Assembly: GCF_003634935.1 (NCBI RefSeq) | Contig: NZ_RBXO01000001.1 | Coordinates: 2,691,501 to 2,755,500, forward strand | DNA: 64,000 nucleotides | Direction: 5' to 3' | Source of the DNA: Saccharothrix australiensis | Lineage (GTDB): Bacteria; Actinomycetota; Actinomycetes; Mycobacteriales; Pseudonocardiaceae | Shown: in pieces, positions 17,544 through 26,259 of the stretch | Layout: every line of letters begins with the position of its first letter | How positions within the stretch are numbered: the stretch's first letter is position 1 | Made by a program: the position numbers and the translations under genes | Notes under the pieces: model-generated | Database searches by the model: none | What the model was told of the DNA's origin: nothing | The model's input: only the letters and a program-made list of their open reading frames with translations

Positions 17544-19350
17544 GCCGGTAGACGGTCGTGCCGTCGACCGTCGTGGCCGCGTAGTTGTCCGCGACCCAGT
17601 CGGCGATGTCGTTGGAGCGATTGCCGCCCGGACCGACCTGCGGGCCGACCACGAAGTAGCCGACCCGGCCGTCCCGCACGTACCGCTGGAACTCCTCCAG
17701 CGTGGGCGCGGGGTCGCCGCCGCTCCAGCCGCCGATGCCGATGACCGCCTTGCCGCTGGCCAGCGACAGCGTCGACGCGGCCTGCGCGCTGACCGTCGCG
17801 GCGGCCCACGTGCCGGTGGTGGCCCGGAGCAGGTCCACCACCTCCCGCGGGGTGTGCTCCGGCCCGCCCGCCACGACCGCGCCGTCACCGCTGCCCTGGT
17901 CGGCCGTGTCCGCGGCGGGACCGGACAGGGGGATGGAGCCGCCGTGCGCGGTGCCTGCCGTCGCCACCCCGAACGCCGCGGACGACGCCAGGGCCGTGCC
18001 GACGGCCAGCACGGCGGTCCGCTTCGCGCCGAGCGCGATCGCGGTGGCGACCACCACGGTCAGCGCCGCCACGACCCACCGCAGCGCGGGCAGCCAGTCC
18101 GGGTACCGCACGAGCAGCGCGCAGCCCCAGAACCCGGCGGCGGCGACCAGCACGGCCAGCGCCACGCGCACCGGCGCGTGCGCCCGTCCCCGCCACATCT
18201 CCCGACCGGCGATGGCCACGATCGCCGCCACGCCCGGCGCGACGGCCACCGTGTAGTACGGGTGCGTGATGCCGCTCATGAGGCTGAAGACGACGCCGTT
18301 CACCACCACCCACAGGCCCCACATCAGCAGCGCGGCGCGCGTGCGGTCGGTGCGCGGCGCTCGGCGCGTGAACCACAGCCCCGCGCCCAGCCCGACCAGC
18401 GCGGCGGGCAGCAGCCACGAGATCTCCGCGCCCATGCTCGCGCCGAACAGCCGCCCGATGCCCGCGTCGCCGCCGAACGCGATGTTGCCGTTGCCGTCCC
18501 CGGCCGCCACGCCGCCGCGGCCACCGCCGAACAGCCGGCCCAACCCGTTGTAGCCCACGGCCAACTGCCACAGCGAGTCGCTGCCCGAACCACCGATGTA
18601 GGGCCGCGAGCCCGCCGGCCACAGCTCCACCAGCGCGATGAACCACCCGGCGGACGCGACCACGGCGACGCCCGCGCCCAGCAGGTGCAGCACCCGCTTC
18701 CCGAGCGTCGTCGGCGCGGCCACCAGGTAGGCCACCGCGAACGCGGGCAGCACCTGGAACGCCTGGCCCATCTTCGCCAGGAACGCGAACCCGACCGCCA
18801 CACCGGCCAGCGCCAACCAGCGCCACGACGCGCGCTCCAGCGCGCGCACCGTGCAGTACGCGCCCGCGACCATCAGCAGCACCAGCAGCGCGTCCGGCAG
18901 GTTGAACCGGAACACCAGCACCGCCACCGGGGTCAGGGCCAGCGCCGTGCCCGCCAGCAGCCCGGCTACCGCGCCGGACGTCCGCTTCACCGTCGCGTAC
19001 AGCAGCCACACGGCCAGCACGCCCTCGATCGCCTGCGGCGCGAGGGCGGTCCAGCTGGAGAACCCGAGGACGCGGGCGAACAACCCGCTCACCCACAGCG
19101 CGGCGGGCGGCTTGTCGACCGTGATCACGCCACCCGCGTCCAGCCCGCCGAACAGCCACGCCGTCCAGCTCTGCGCGCCGGCCTGGGTCGCGGCGGCGTA
19201 GTAGCTGTTGCCCCAGCCCGAGTCGGTGATGTTCCACAGGTACAGCGCCGCGGTGCCGACCAGCAGCACGACCAGCGCCGGGGTCGTCCGACCGCGCGTG
19301 GCGCGCGGTGCGGGTGGTGCGGGCGGCGACGCCGCGAGGGTGGCGGTCAT
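17536..19350 (-). CDS. ArnT-like GT-C glycosyltransferase (paralog 2)
   Basis: A 604-residue polytopic membrane protein. The first extracytoplasmic loop (ITDSGWGNSYYAAATQAGAQ) carries the acidic residue expected for polyprenol-phosphate-sugar-dependent GT-C enzymes, followed by VITVDKPPAALWV and about ten more helices. The C-terminal ~120 residues are soluble and outside (TTVDGTTVYRLS at the end). It should move a sugar from a lipid-phosphate donor to an outer acceptor. ATG 19350 overlaps the upstream stop (ATGA), so it is translationally coupled to the GT2-GtrA gene that could make the donor. A paralog (20597-22372) lies upstream in the same operon. Confidence 0.88.
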   Translation of the reverse strand: MTATLAASPPAPPAPRATRGRTTPALVVLLVGTAALYLWNITDSGWGNSYYAAATQAGAQSWTAWLFGGLDAGGVITVDKPPAALWVSGLFARVLGFSSWTALAPQAIEGVLAVWLLYATVKRTSGAVAGLLAGTALALTPVAVLVFRFNLPDALLVLLMVAGAYCTVRALERASWRWLALAGVAVGFAFLAKMGQAFQVLPAFAVAYLVAAPTTLGKRVLHLLGAGVAVVASAGWFIALVELWPAGSRPYIGGSGSDSLWQLAVGYNGLGRLFGGGRGGVAAGDGNGNIAFGGDAGIGRLFGASMGAEISWLLPAALVGLGAGLWFTRRAPRTDRTRAALLMWGLWVVVNGVVFSLMSGITHPYYTVAVAPGVAAIVAIAGREMWRGRAHAPVRVALAVLVAAAGFWGCALLVRYPDWLPALRWVVAALTVVVATAIALGAKRTAVLAVGTALASSAAFGVATAGTAHGGSIPLSGPAADTADQGSGDGAVVAGGPEHTPREVVDLLRATTGTWAAATVSAQAASTLSLASGKAVIGIGGWSGGDPAPTLEEFQRYVRDGRVGYFVVGPQVGPGGNRSNDIADWVADNYAATTVDGTTVYRLS

Positions 19351-20600
19351 GGCGTGGGCTCCAGGGGACGGTTGCGGAAGACCCAGTTGCGCAGCAACAG
19401 GAACCGCAGGACGGTGGCGAACAGGTTCGCGCCCACGACGACGGCGAGCTCCGCCGGTCCGCCGGGCGCGGAGAAGTGGTGCAGCAGGGCGAGCGAGCCG
19501 CTGGTGAGGCCCAGGCACAGGCCGAACACGAGCAGCCCCTCGAACTGGTGGCGGCCCGCGCCGCGCCTGCCCCGCACGCCGAAGGTGAAGCGGCGGTTCG
19601 CGGCGGTGTTAACGATCGCGGTCGCCGACAGCGCCACCAGGTTCGCGCCCTGCGCGCCGAGGCCGCCGCGCAGCAGCACGAACAGCAGCAGGTAGGCCGG
19701 CGTCGAGGCGACGCCGACGGCGGCGAACCGGACCAGGTGGCGCAGCAGCCCGCGCGGCACGCCGGGCGTCGCGGGCTCCAGCGGACGCCTGCCGAGCTGC
19801 GCGCGCAGCTCGGCGACCGGGATGCGGCCGGTGAGCAGGCCGCGCGCGACCCGCGCCACGCCCTTGAGGTCGGCGACGGCCGTGGCCACGACGTCGACCC
19901 GGCTGTCCGGGTCGTCCACCCAGTCCACCGGCACCTCGTGGATCCGCGCGCCCGCCCGCTCGGCGAGCACCAGCAGCTCGGTGTCGAAGAACCAGCCGGT
20001 GTCCTCCACGTGCGGCAGCAGCCGGCGGGCGACGTCCGCCCGGATCGCCTTGAACCCGCACTGGGCGTCGGAGAACCGGGTGGCGAGCGCGCCGCGCAGG
20101 ATCAGGTTGTAGCAGCGGGAGATGAACTCCCGCTTCGGCCCGCGCACCACCCGCGCGCCGCGCGCCAGGCGGCTGCCGATCGCGATGTCGGAGTGGCCGG
20201 ACAGCAGCGGCGCGACCAGGGGCGCGAGCGCGGCGAGGTCGGTGGACAGGTCGACGTCCATGTAGGCCAGCACGGGCGCGTCGGAGGCCGACCACGCGGC
20301 GGACAGCGCCCGGCCGCGGCCCTTCTGCGCCAGGTGGAGCGCGACCACGTCGTCGAACTCGCGCGCCAGCGCGTCGGCGACCTCCCGCGTGCCGTCCGTG
20401 CTGGCGTTGTCCGCGATGGTGATGCGGAACCGGTAGGGGAAGGTCCGGGTCAGGTCGGCGTGCAGCGCGCGCACGCACGGCGCCAGGTCGCGTTCCTCGT
20501 TGTGCACGGGGACCACCACGTCGAGCACGGGGGTCGTCGTGAGCGTCGCGAGTGTCATGTCGTCAGCCTCGGCGGCGTCGCTGGGTTCGCGGTGTGTCAT
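19347..20600 (-). CDS. GT2 polyprenyl-phosphate glycosyltransferase with C-terminal GtrA domain
   Basis: A 417-residue two-domain protein. The N-terminal GT2 domain (VVVPVHNEERDLAPCVRAL; YMDVDLSTD as DxD site; CGFKAIRADVARRLL) is of the dolichol-phosphate mannosyltransferase type. The C-terminal ~130 residues form a four-helix GtrA domain (LVRFAAVGVASTPAYLLLF ... NWVFRNR). It probably makes a polyprenyl-phosphate sugar and helps flip it for the two flanking GT-C enzymes. ATG 20600 overlaps the upstream stop by four bases; an internal ATG at 20558 is the other possible start. Confidence 0.9.
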   Translation of the reverse strand: MTHREPSDAAEADDMTLATLTTTPVLDVVVPVHNEERDLAPCVRALHADLTRTFPYRFRITIADNASTDGTREVADALAREFDDVVALHLAQKGRGRALSAAWSASDAPVLAYMDVDLSTDLAALAPLVAPLLSGHSDIAIGSRLARGARVVRGPKREFISRCYNLILRGALATRFSDAQCGFKAIRADVARRLLPHVEDTGWFFDTELLVLAERAGARIHEVPVDWVDDPDSRVDVVATAVADLKGVARVARGLLTGRIPVAELRAQLGRRPLEPATPGVPRGLLRHLVRFAAVGVASTPAYLLLFVLLRGGLGAQGANLVALSATAIVNTAANRRFTFGVRGRRGAGRHQFEGLLVFGLCLGLTSGSLALLHHFSAPGGPAELAVVVGANLFATVLRFLLLRNWVFRNRPLEPTP

Positions 20601-22372
20601 CGCTGTGCGCCCGCTGTGAGGTCGTAGACGGCGACGTCGTCCACGGTGGCGGCGGTGAAGTGGTCCGCGACCCACTCGGCGATCCGCTCGGACGCGTCGC
20701 TGCCGGACTCGGCGGGGATGCCCGCGCCGCCGAGGAAGTAGCGGATCTGTCCACTTCGGACCAGCTCCTGGAACCGCTCCGGCGTGGGCGCGGGGTCGGT
20801 GCCGTTGAAGCCGCCCACGGCCATCACCGGCACCCCGCTGTCCAACTGGTAGCCCGCCGCGTTGTTCGACCCGACCGTCGCGGCGGCCCACCGGGACCCG
20901 GCGCCGCGCAGCAGCGCGACCAGCGCCGGGCCGGGCTTCGGCGCGCTGAGCAGGCCGCCGCCGTTGGGCCCTCCGCCCGGACCGATGACCACCACGCCGC
21001 CGCCGCCGCCGGGCAGGCCGCGGTCCGGCCCGGCGCTGGGTATCGCGCCCGAGTGCGGTGACGAGGCCGTGGCGACCGAGTACGCGCCCGGCCCGAGCAG
21101 CGTGGCCGCCACGGCGACGGGCACCACGACGGCCGGCGGCGCGACCGCGGACAGGAACAGCCCCACCGCGGCCGGCAGCCCCAGGAACAGCACGACCGCG
21201 GCGAGCCCGGCCGACCAGCCCAGCAGCAGCAGGTAGCACTGGAGGGCCGTGACGGCGAGCGCGCCCGAGAGCGCCGCGCCCGCCACGGGTTCCCGCCGCC
21301 GCTGCCACAGCGCCGTCGCGCCGATGCCGGTGATCGCGCCGATCGCCGGCGCGAGGGCCACCGTGTAGTAGGGGTGGATGATCCCGTTCATGAAGCTGAA
21401 CACCGCCGCGGTGACCACCAGCCACCCGCCCCACAGCGCCAGCCCCGTCCGCCCCCGCCGGTCCGCCGCCCAGCACCCGGCGACCAGCAGCACCGCGGCG
21501 GTCGGCAGCAGCCACGCGATGTGGCCGCCCATCTCCGGGCCGAGCAGCCGGCTCCAGCCGGTCGTGCCCCAGCCGCCGCCACCGCCGACGCTGCCGACCT
21601 CCTCGCCGGTGAGCCGGCCCAAGCCGTTGTAGCCCAACGCGAGTTCGAGCACGCTGTCGCGCTGCGACCCGCCGATGTGGGGCCGGGAGCCGGACGGCGT
21701 CAGCTCCACCGCCAGCACCCACCAGCCACCCGCGACGACCACCGCGCCCAGCGCCCCGGCGAGGTGCCACAGCTTCCGCGTCATCGCGGCGGGCGCGGCC
21801 ACCAGGTACACCAGGCCGAACGCGGGCAGCACCAGGAACGCCTGGAGCATCTTGGTCAGGAACGCGAACCCGACCGCGGCGCCGGCGAGCGCCAACCACC
21901 GCCAGGACGCCCGCTCGGTGGACCGCACCACGCAGTACGCGCCCGCGACCAGCAGCAGCACCAGCAACGCGTCGGGGTTGTTGAACCGGAACATCAGCAC
22001 GGCCGCCGGGGTCAGCGCCAGCACCGCGCCCGCGATCAGCCCGGCGGCCTCGCCCGCCGTGCGCTTCACCGCGGCGTGCAGCAGGCCCACGCTCGCCACG
22101 CCCATCAGCGCCTGCGGTACCAGGATGCTCCAGGGGTTGACGCCGAACAGGCGGGCCGACAGGCCCATCACCCAGGTGGCGGCCGGCGTCTTGTCGACCG
22201 TGATCGAGCCGGCCGGGTCGGTCGCGCCGAAGAACCACGCCGACCAGCTCCGCGCGCCGGCCTGGGCGGCGGCGGAGTAGTAGGCGTTGGCCCACCCGGA
22301 ATCGCCCAGGCGCCACAGGTACAGCACGGCGGAACCGGCCAGCAACAGCAACAGGGGTAGTCGCGCTCGCAT
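20597..22372 (-). CDS. ArnT-like GT-C glycosyltransferase (paralog 1)
   Basis: A 591-residue polytopic membrane protein, paralogous to the product of 17536-19350 (shared FGATDPAGSITVDKTPAATW, FRFNNPDALLVLLLVAGAYC, HPYYTVALAP). The N-terminus is hydrophobic (RLPLLLLLAGSAVLYLWRLG) and the first loop carries DSGWANAYYSAAAQ. Much Gly/Pro-rich sequence links to a soluble C-terminal domain. It is first in the three-gene glycosyltransferase operon. TTGTG/CTGTG sites at 11-bp spacing lie 35-61 bp upstream, so the response regulator encoded upstream may control it. Confidence 0.88.
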   Translation of the reverse strand: MRARLPLLLLLAGSAVLYLWRLGDSGWANAYYSAAAQAGARSWSAWFFGATDPAGSITVDKTPAATWVMGLSARLFGVNPWSILVPQALMGVASVGLLHAAVKRTAGEAAGLIAGAVLALTPAAVLMFRFNNPDALLVLLLVAGAYCVVRSTERASWRWLALAGAAVGFAFLTKMLQAFLVLPAFGLVYLVAAPAAMTRKLWHLAGALGAVVVAGGWWVLAVELTPSGSRPHIGGSQRDSVLELALGYNGLGRLTGEEVGSVGGGGGWGTTGWSRLLGPEMGGHIAWLLPTAAVLLVAGCWAADRRGRTGLALWGGWLVVTAAVFSFMNGIIHPYYTVALAPAIGAITGIGATALWQRRREPVAGAALSGALAVTALQCYLLLLGWSAGLAAVVLFLGLPAAVGLFLSAVAPPAVVVPVAVAATLLGPGAYSVATASSPHSGAIPSAGPDRGLPGGGGGVVVIGPGGGPNGGGLLSAPKPGPALVALLRGAGSRWAAATVGSNNAAGYQLDSGVPVMAVGGFNGTDPAPTPERFQELVRSGQIRYFLGGAGIPAESGSDASERIAEWVADHFTAATVDDVAVYDLTAGAQR

Positions 22373-22406
22373 GGCCCCGAGCGTGGCGGCGCGTGCTGGG
22401 TGCTCC

Positions 22407-22433
22407 TTGTGCCCACGCTGTGAGCGGCCTGTG
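22407..22433 (-). promoter_or_regulatory. Three pentamers at 11-bp spacing upstream of the GT-C operon
   Basis: TTGTG (22407), CTGTG (22418) and CTGTG (22429) are spaced exactly 11 bp, the periodicity typical of OmpR/PhoB-family regulator boxes. The same pentamer recurs with 11-bp phasing in front of the response regulator gene. Confidence 0.5.
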
Positions 22434-22536
22434 CGGCGGGTTGTCCGCACACGACGGGCACGACGGGCACGACGGGCCGAGCGGCGCGGTCGCTTTCGTC
22501 GCGGCTGCCGTCCTCCGGTGGGGTCGTGGGCCGGAG

Positions 22537-23976
22537 TCAGCCCGGCAGCCGCACGGTGAACGTCGTGCCGCCCGGCCGGCTGTCGACCGACACGCCGCCG
22601 TCGTGCGCCGCCACGACCGCCGCGACGATGGACAGGCCGAGCCCCGTGCTGCCGGCGGCCCGCGACCGGGACGTGTCGCCGCGCGCGAACCGCTCGAACA
22701 CCTCGGGCTGGAGCTCGGCGGGGATGCCCGGCCCGTCGTCGGTGACGGTCAGCGCGACGCCGTCGGGGCACCTCCGCAGCGCCGTGGTCACCGTCGTGCC
22801 CGGTGGCGTGTGGGTGCGGGCGTTGGACAACAGGTTCGCCAGCACCTGCTGCAACTTGTGCTCGTCGCCGCGCACCGCCACCGGCACCGGCGGCAGCTCC
22901 AGCCGCCAGTCGTGGTCCGGTCCGGCGATGCGGGCGTCGCTCACCCCGTCCACGACCACGCGGGACAGGTCGACCTCGTCGCGCGCCAGCGGGCGGCCCG
23001 CGTCCAGCCGGGCCAGCAGCAGCAGGTCCTCCACCAGCGAGGTCATCCGCACCGCCTCCGACTCGACCCGGCGCATGGCGTGGCCGATGCGCGGCGGCAC
23101 CTCGTCGGTGGTGCGGCGGGTCAGCTCGGCGTAGCCGCGGATGGCGGCCAGCGGGGTGCGCAGCTCGTGGCCGGCGTCGGCCACGAACTGCCGCACCCGC
23201 GTCTCGCTGGCGTAGCGGGCCTTGAGGGCGTCGCCCACGTGGTCGAGCATCCGGTTGAGCGCCTGCCCGACCTGCCCCACCTCGGTGTCGGGGTCGGCGT
23301 CCCGCGCGGGCACCCGCTCGGCGAGCGCCACCTCGCCCCGGTGCAGCGGCAGTTCCGCCACCCGGCCCGCCGTGGCGGCCACCCGCTCCAGCGGCCGCAG
23401 GGTCCGCCCGATGATGACCGCGCCCGCGAGGCTCACCGCCACCAGCCCGGCCAGCGCCACCCCGCCGACGATGAGCCCGGCCTGCCACACGACGCCGTCC
23501 ACGTCGGCCATCGGCAGCCCCGTGACGACCACCGTGCCGTCCAGCGCCCGCACGGCGATCACGCGGTAGTCGCGCAGCTGCTCGCTCAGGTGCACGGTGT
23601 GCGGCCGGGCGTCGGACGGCACGGACGACAGCGCGGCCAGCTCCGCCACCGGCAGGTTCTCGGGGTCGTCGCCGCCGGGCCGCAGCCGGGCCGCGTCGAT
23701 GCTGTCCGGGCGGATGTACGCGACCAGCGTGCCGGGCCGGAACCCCGGCCGGTCCAGCGGGCTGGGCGGCGGCAGGCCGGGCATCGGCGGCACGCCGCGC
23801 TCGACCCGCGCGGCGGACTCGTACAGCTGCTGGTCGAGCCGTTCGACCAGGAAGTCCCGCAGGGCCACGACGCTGATGACGCCGATGCCCGCGCACACGA
23901 CCGCGATCAGCACCACCTGCTCGACGACCAGGCGGGTGCGCAGGGACCAGCGCTCAGGGCGCAGGCTTGAGGACAT
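22537..23976 (-). CDS. Two-component sensor histidine kinase
   Basis: A 479-residue membrane sensor kinase. TM1 (VVEQVVLIAVVCAGIGVISVV), an extracytoplasmic sensor of ~120 residues, TM2 (AGLIVGGVALAGLVAVSLAG), a HAMP linker (GRTLRPLERVAATAGRV), the HisKA H-box AGHELRTPLA and the ATPase domain with N-box NLLSNA, DDGPGIP and GSTGLGLSIV follow in order. It should autophosphorylate and pass phosphate to the regulator encoded just upstream (23-bp overlap). Its other neighbour is the glycosyltransferase operon, suggesting an envelope-stress or cell-surface signal. Confidence 0.95.
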   Translation of the reverse strand: MSSSLRPERWSLRTRLVVEQVVLIAVVCAGIGVISVVALRDFLVERLDQQLYESAARVERGVPPMPGLPPPSPLDRPGFRPGTLVAYIRPDSIDAARLRPGGDDPENLPVAELAALSSVPSDARPHTVHLSEQLRDYRVIAVRALDGTVVVTGLPMADVDGVVWQAGLIVGGVALAGLVAVSLAGAVIIGRTLRPLERVAATAGRVAELPLHRGEVALAERVPARDADPDTEVGQVGQALNRMLDHVGDALKARYASETRVRQFVADAGHELRTPLAAIRGYAELTRRTTDEVPPRIGHAMRRVESEAVRMTSLVEDLLLLARLDAGRPLARDEVDLSRVVVDGVSDARIAGPDHDWRLELPPVPVAVRGDEHKLQQVLANLLSNARTHTPPGTTVTTALRRCPDGVALTVTDDGPGIPAELQPEVFERFARGDTSRSRAAGSTGLGLSIVAAVVAAHDGGVSVDSRPGGTTFTVRLPG

Positions 23977-24682
23977 AGCCCGCGCCCCGCATCGTGTGGA
24001 TCATCGGCGCGCGGCCCGCGTCGATCTTCTTGCGCAGGTAGGAGATGTAGAGCTCCACGATGTTGGCCTGGCCGCCGAAGTCGTAGCTCCACACGCGGTC
24101 CAGGATCCGGGCCTTGCTCAGCACCCGCCTGGGGTTGCGCATCAGGAACCGCAGCAGCTCGAACTCGGTGGCCGTCAGCTCGACCGCCGTGCCGCCGCGC
24201 CGCACCTCGCGGGTCTCCTCGTCCAGCACGAGGTCGCCGACCACCAGCTCGGTGCCTGCGGACGCCTCGGTGACCCCGGTGCGGCGCAGCAGGCCCCGCA
24301 GCCGCAGCACCACCTCCTCAAGGCTGAACGGCTTGGTCACGTAGTCGTCGCCACCGGCGGTCAGCCCGGCGATGCGGTCCTCGACGGCGTCCTTCGCGGT
24401 GAGGAACAGCACGGGCAGCGCGGGCGCGTCGGCCCGCAGCCGCCGCAGCACCTCCAACCCGTCGAAGTCGGGCAGCATCACGTCGAGCACCACGACGTCG
24501 GGCCGGAACTCCCGCGCGACCCGCACCGCCGACGCGCCGTCGAGCGCGGTGCGGACCTCCCACTTCTCCATCCGCAGGGCCATCGACATCAACTCGGCCA
24601 GCGTGGACTCGTCGTCCACCACGAGGACCCGGACCGGGCTCCCGTCCGGACGACGGAGTTCAGGGGACTTCACCGCGCGCAT
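23954..24682 (-). CDS. OmpR/PhoB-family response regulator
   Basis: A 242-residue regulator. The receiver domain has the acidic pair Asp23/Asp24, phospho-acceptor Asp67 (VVVLDVMLPDFDG), the conserved Thr (LFLTAKD) and Lys (YVTKPFS). The C-terminal winged-helix domain has ELTATEFELLRFLMRNP and YISYLRKKID with RGAGYVLKP at the end. ATG 24682 is the first start giving a normal receiver N-terminus. It overlaps the kinase gene. CTGTG boxes at 11-bp spacing just upstream suggest autoregulation and control of the divergent gene. Confidence 0.95.
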   Translation of the reverse strand: MRAVKSPELRRPDGSPVRVLVVDDESTLAELMSMALRMEKWEVRTALDGASAVRVAREFRPDVVVLDVMLPDFDGLEVLRRLRADAPALPVLFLTAKDAVEDRIAGLTAGGDDYVTKPFSLEEVVLRLRGLLRRTGVTEASAGTELVVGDLVLDEETREVRRGGTAVELTATEFELLRFLMRNPRRVLSKARILDRVWSYDFGGQANIVELYISYLRKKIDAGRAPMIHTMRGAGYVLKPAP

Positions 24683-24715
24683 ACCGGCATCATCGGGCGC
24701 GCCCTTGAGGCCGAC

Positions 24716-24840
24716 CTGTGCGCATCCTGTGCGTCGGCTGTGAAACGCACACCGCGCCGCACAGCCCGCGCACAGCCCGTGCCGCACAGCCCGCGCCGTA
24801 CGCACAGCCCGCGCCCAACGACCGCACAGCCCACGCACAG
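24716..24840. promoter_or_regulatory. Array of CTGTG/CACAG boxes, mostly at 11-bp spacing
   Basis: CTGTG occurs at 24716, 24727 and 24738 (steps of 11). On the opposite strand CACAG occurs at 24760 and 24771 (11), then 24785, 24803, 24825 and 24836 (steps 14, 18, 22, 11). The array fills the divergent region between the response regulator and the anchored small protein. Spacing and position fit binding sites of the adjacent OmpR-type regulator, including autoregulation. Confidence 0.6.
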
Positions 24841-24863
24841 GGTCCGCCGACACCGTGGTCGGC

Positions 24864-25451
24864 ATGACTACCGAAACCGAGAACCCGACCTGGGGCGAGC
24901 CGCCGCCGGAGGCCGCCGAACCCGGACCGCGCCGGTCCGGCCGGAGAACCCTCGCGGCGGTCGCGGTCGCCGTGGGCATCGCCGCCGTGGGCGGAGGGGT
25001 CATCTACGCGGCGAGCAACTCCGACGCGGCCCGGCTGGGCGGTCCGCGCGGCAACGTGGTGGGCGGTCCCGGCCTGGTGGTCGCCGGCGGCGGCCCGTTC
25101 GGCGACAAGCCGCACGGCGAGTTCCAGAACGGGGAGGTGACCGAGGTCTCCGACACCTCGCTCACAGTCAAGAGCACCGACGGCTTCACCCGGACCTACC
25201 GGCTCACCGACGACACGGCGGTCAACGGCGCGCAGGGCGCGAGCGGTCTCGCGCAGGGCGACGACGTCATGGTGCTGTCCACCGACGGGAGCACCGCCGA
25301 CACCGTCGTGGAGGCCAACGCCCGTGGCGGGCCGGGCAACCGGCAGCAGCCGGGTCGGGGCGACGGCCGGCCGCAGCCCGGTCAGGGCGACGGTCGGGAT
25401 CAGCCGGGCACCGGACAAGGCGACCAACAGGGGCAACCACCCACCCGCTAG
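24864..25451 (+). CDS. Membrane-anchored small protein, DUF5666-like beta domain
   Basis: A 195-residue protein with one N-terminal transmembrane segment (RTLAAVAVAVGIAAVGGGVIYAA in two parts), a compact ~60-residue beta-rich domain outside (FQNGEVTEVSDTSLTVKSTD ... GLAQGDDVMVLS) and a Gly/Gln/Pro-rich low-complexity tail. The domain resembles DUF5666-type OB folds. It is divergent from the response regulator across the CTGTG/CACAG array, so it may be a regulon member. ATG 24864 is preferred over GTG 24855. The function is unknown. Confidence 0.72.
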   Translation: MTTETENPTWGEPPPEAAEPGPRRSGRRTLAAVAVAVGIAAVGGGVIYAASNSDAARLGGPRGNVVGGPGLVVAGGGPFGDKPHGEFQNGEVTEVSDTSLTVKSTDGFTRTYRLTDDTAVNGAQGASGLAQGDDVMVLSTDGSTADTVVEANARGGPGNRQQPGRGDGRPQPGQGDGRDQPGTGQGDQQGQPPTR

Positions 25452-25471
25452 AAGCGGTAGAACTGTCCGGT

Positions 25472-26203
25472 ATGAAGCGACTGGCGCTCTCGGCACTCGT
25501 GGCGGCGTGCGCGCTGCTCGGGACGATGCCACCGGCGTACGCCCACACCGAACTCGTGGCAGGCGACCCGGCGGACGGTGCGAGCCTGACCGGGCCGCCG
25601 ACCACGCTGACGCTGACGTTCACCGACCCGGTGCCCGCCGAGAGCGCCATCGTCACGGTGACCGCACCGGACGGGACGCGGTGGCGGACCGGCGAGATCA
25701 CCGCGTCCGGCGCCACCCTCACCGTGCCGGTCGCCCCGGACGCGGCACCGCCCGGCCGGTACGCGCTGGCCTGGCAGGTCGTCGGGCTGGACGGGCACTA
25801 CGTCGACGGCGCGACGACCTTCACCCTCACGGGGCCCACCGCCGTGCCGCCGACACCCGCGCTCGCGCCCGGCACGCCCACGACCGCGCCGGAGGGCACG
25901 TCCACCCCGCCGACCGCGCCAGCCTCCGCAGCGCCCACCTCCGCAGCGCCCACCTCCGCCGCGTCCACCGCGACCACCACCGGCCCGGAGCTGTCGACGT
26001 TCTCCGGGTTCGCCACGGCGGCGCCGACGACCGGCGGGACCGGCGGCGGCAGCGGGCCGTCGGCGTGGGTGTGGATCACCAGCGCGCTGCTGCTGCTCGT
26101 GGCGGGCGTGGTGGTCGCCGTGCTGCTCAAGCGCCGCCGCCCGGACGGCACGCCACCGGGCGGAACGCCGCCGAACGGGACGCCGCCGAACGGGACCGGC
26201 TGA
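25472..26203 (+). CDS. CopC domain secreted protein with C-terminal membrane anchor
   Basis: A 243-residue protein with a signal peptide (MKRLALSALVAACALLGTMPPAYA), a CopC-type copper-binding domain starting at the mature N-terminal His (AHTELVAGDPADGASL) and containing WQVVGLDGHYVDGATTF, a Pro/Thr/Ala-rich linker with short repeats (APTSAAPTSAA) and a C-terminal transmembrane helix followed by a basic tail. The mature His1 and the DGH motif fit the Cu(II) site of CopC. It probably binds copper outside the membrane. No CopD is adjacent. It begins 20 bp after the previous gene. Confidence 0.9.
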   Translation: MKRLALSALVAACALLGTMPPAYAHTELVAGDPADGASLTGPPTTLTLTFTDPVPAESAIVTVTAPDGTRWRTGEITASGATLTVPVAPDAAPPGRYALAWQVVGLDGHYVDGATTFTLTGPTAVPPTPALAPGTPTTAPEGTSTPPTAPASAAPTSAAPTSAASTATTTGPELSTFSGFATAAPTTGGTGGGSGPSAWVWITSALLLLVAGVVVAVLLKRRRPDGTPPGGTPPNGTPPNGTG

Positions 26204-26259
26204 CGCGGGCGGCACGACCGCCCCACCGGCACCGGCGGCGTCCCCACTACCGTGGGCGC

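Noticed and set aside
12510-17888. A 1792-codon open frame on the minus strand across aspS, DUF389, the kinase-fold and the SGNH genes
   Set aside because: It is antisense to four well-supported genes, is rich in Arg/Pro/His/Val and has no recognisable domain; such shadows are normal in very GC-rich DNA.
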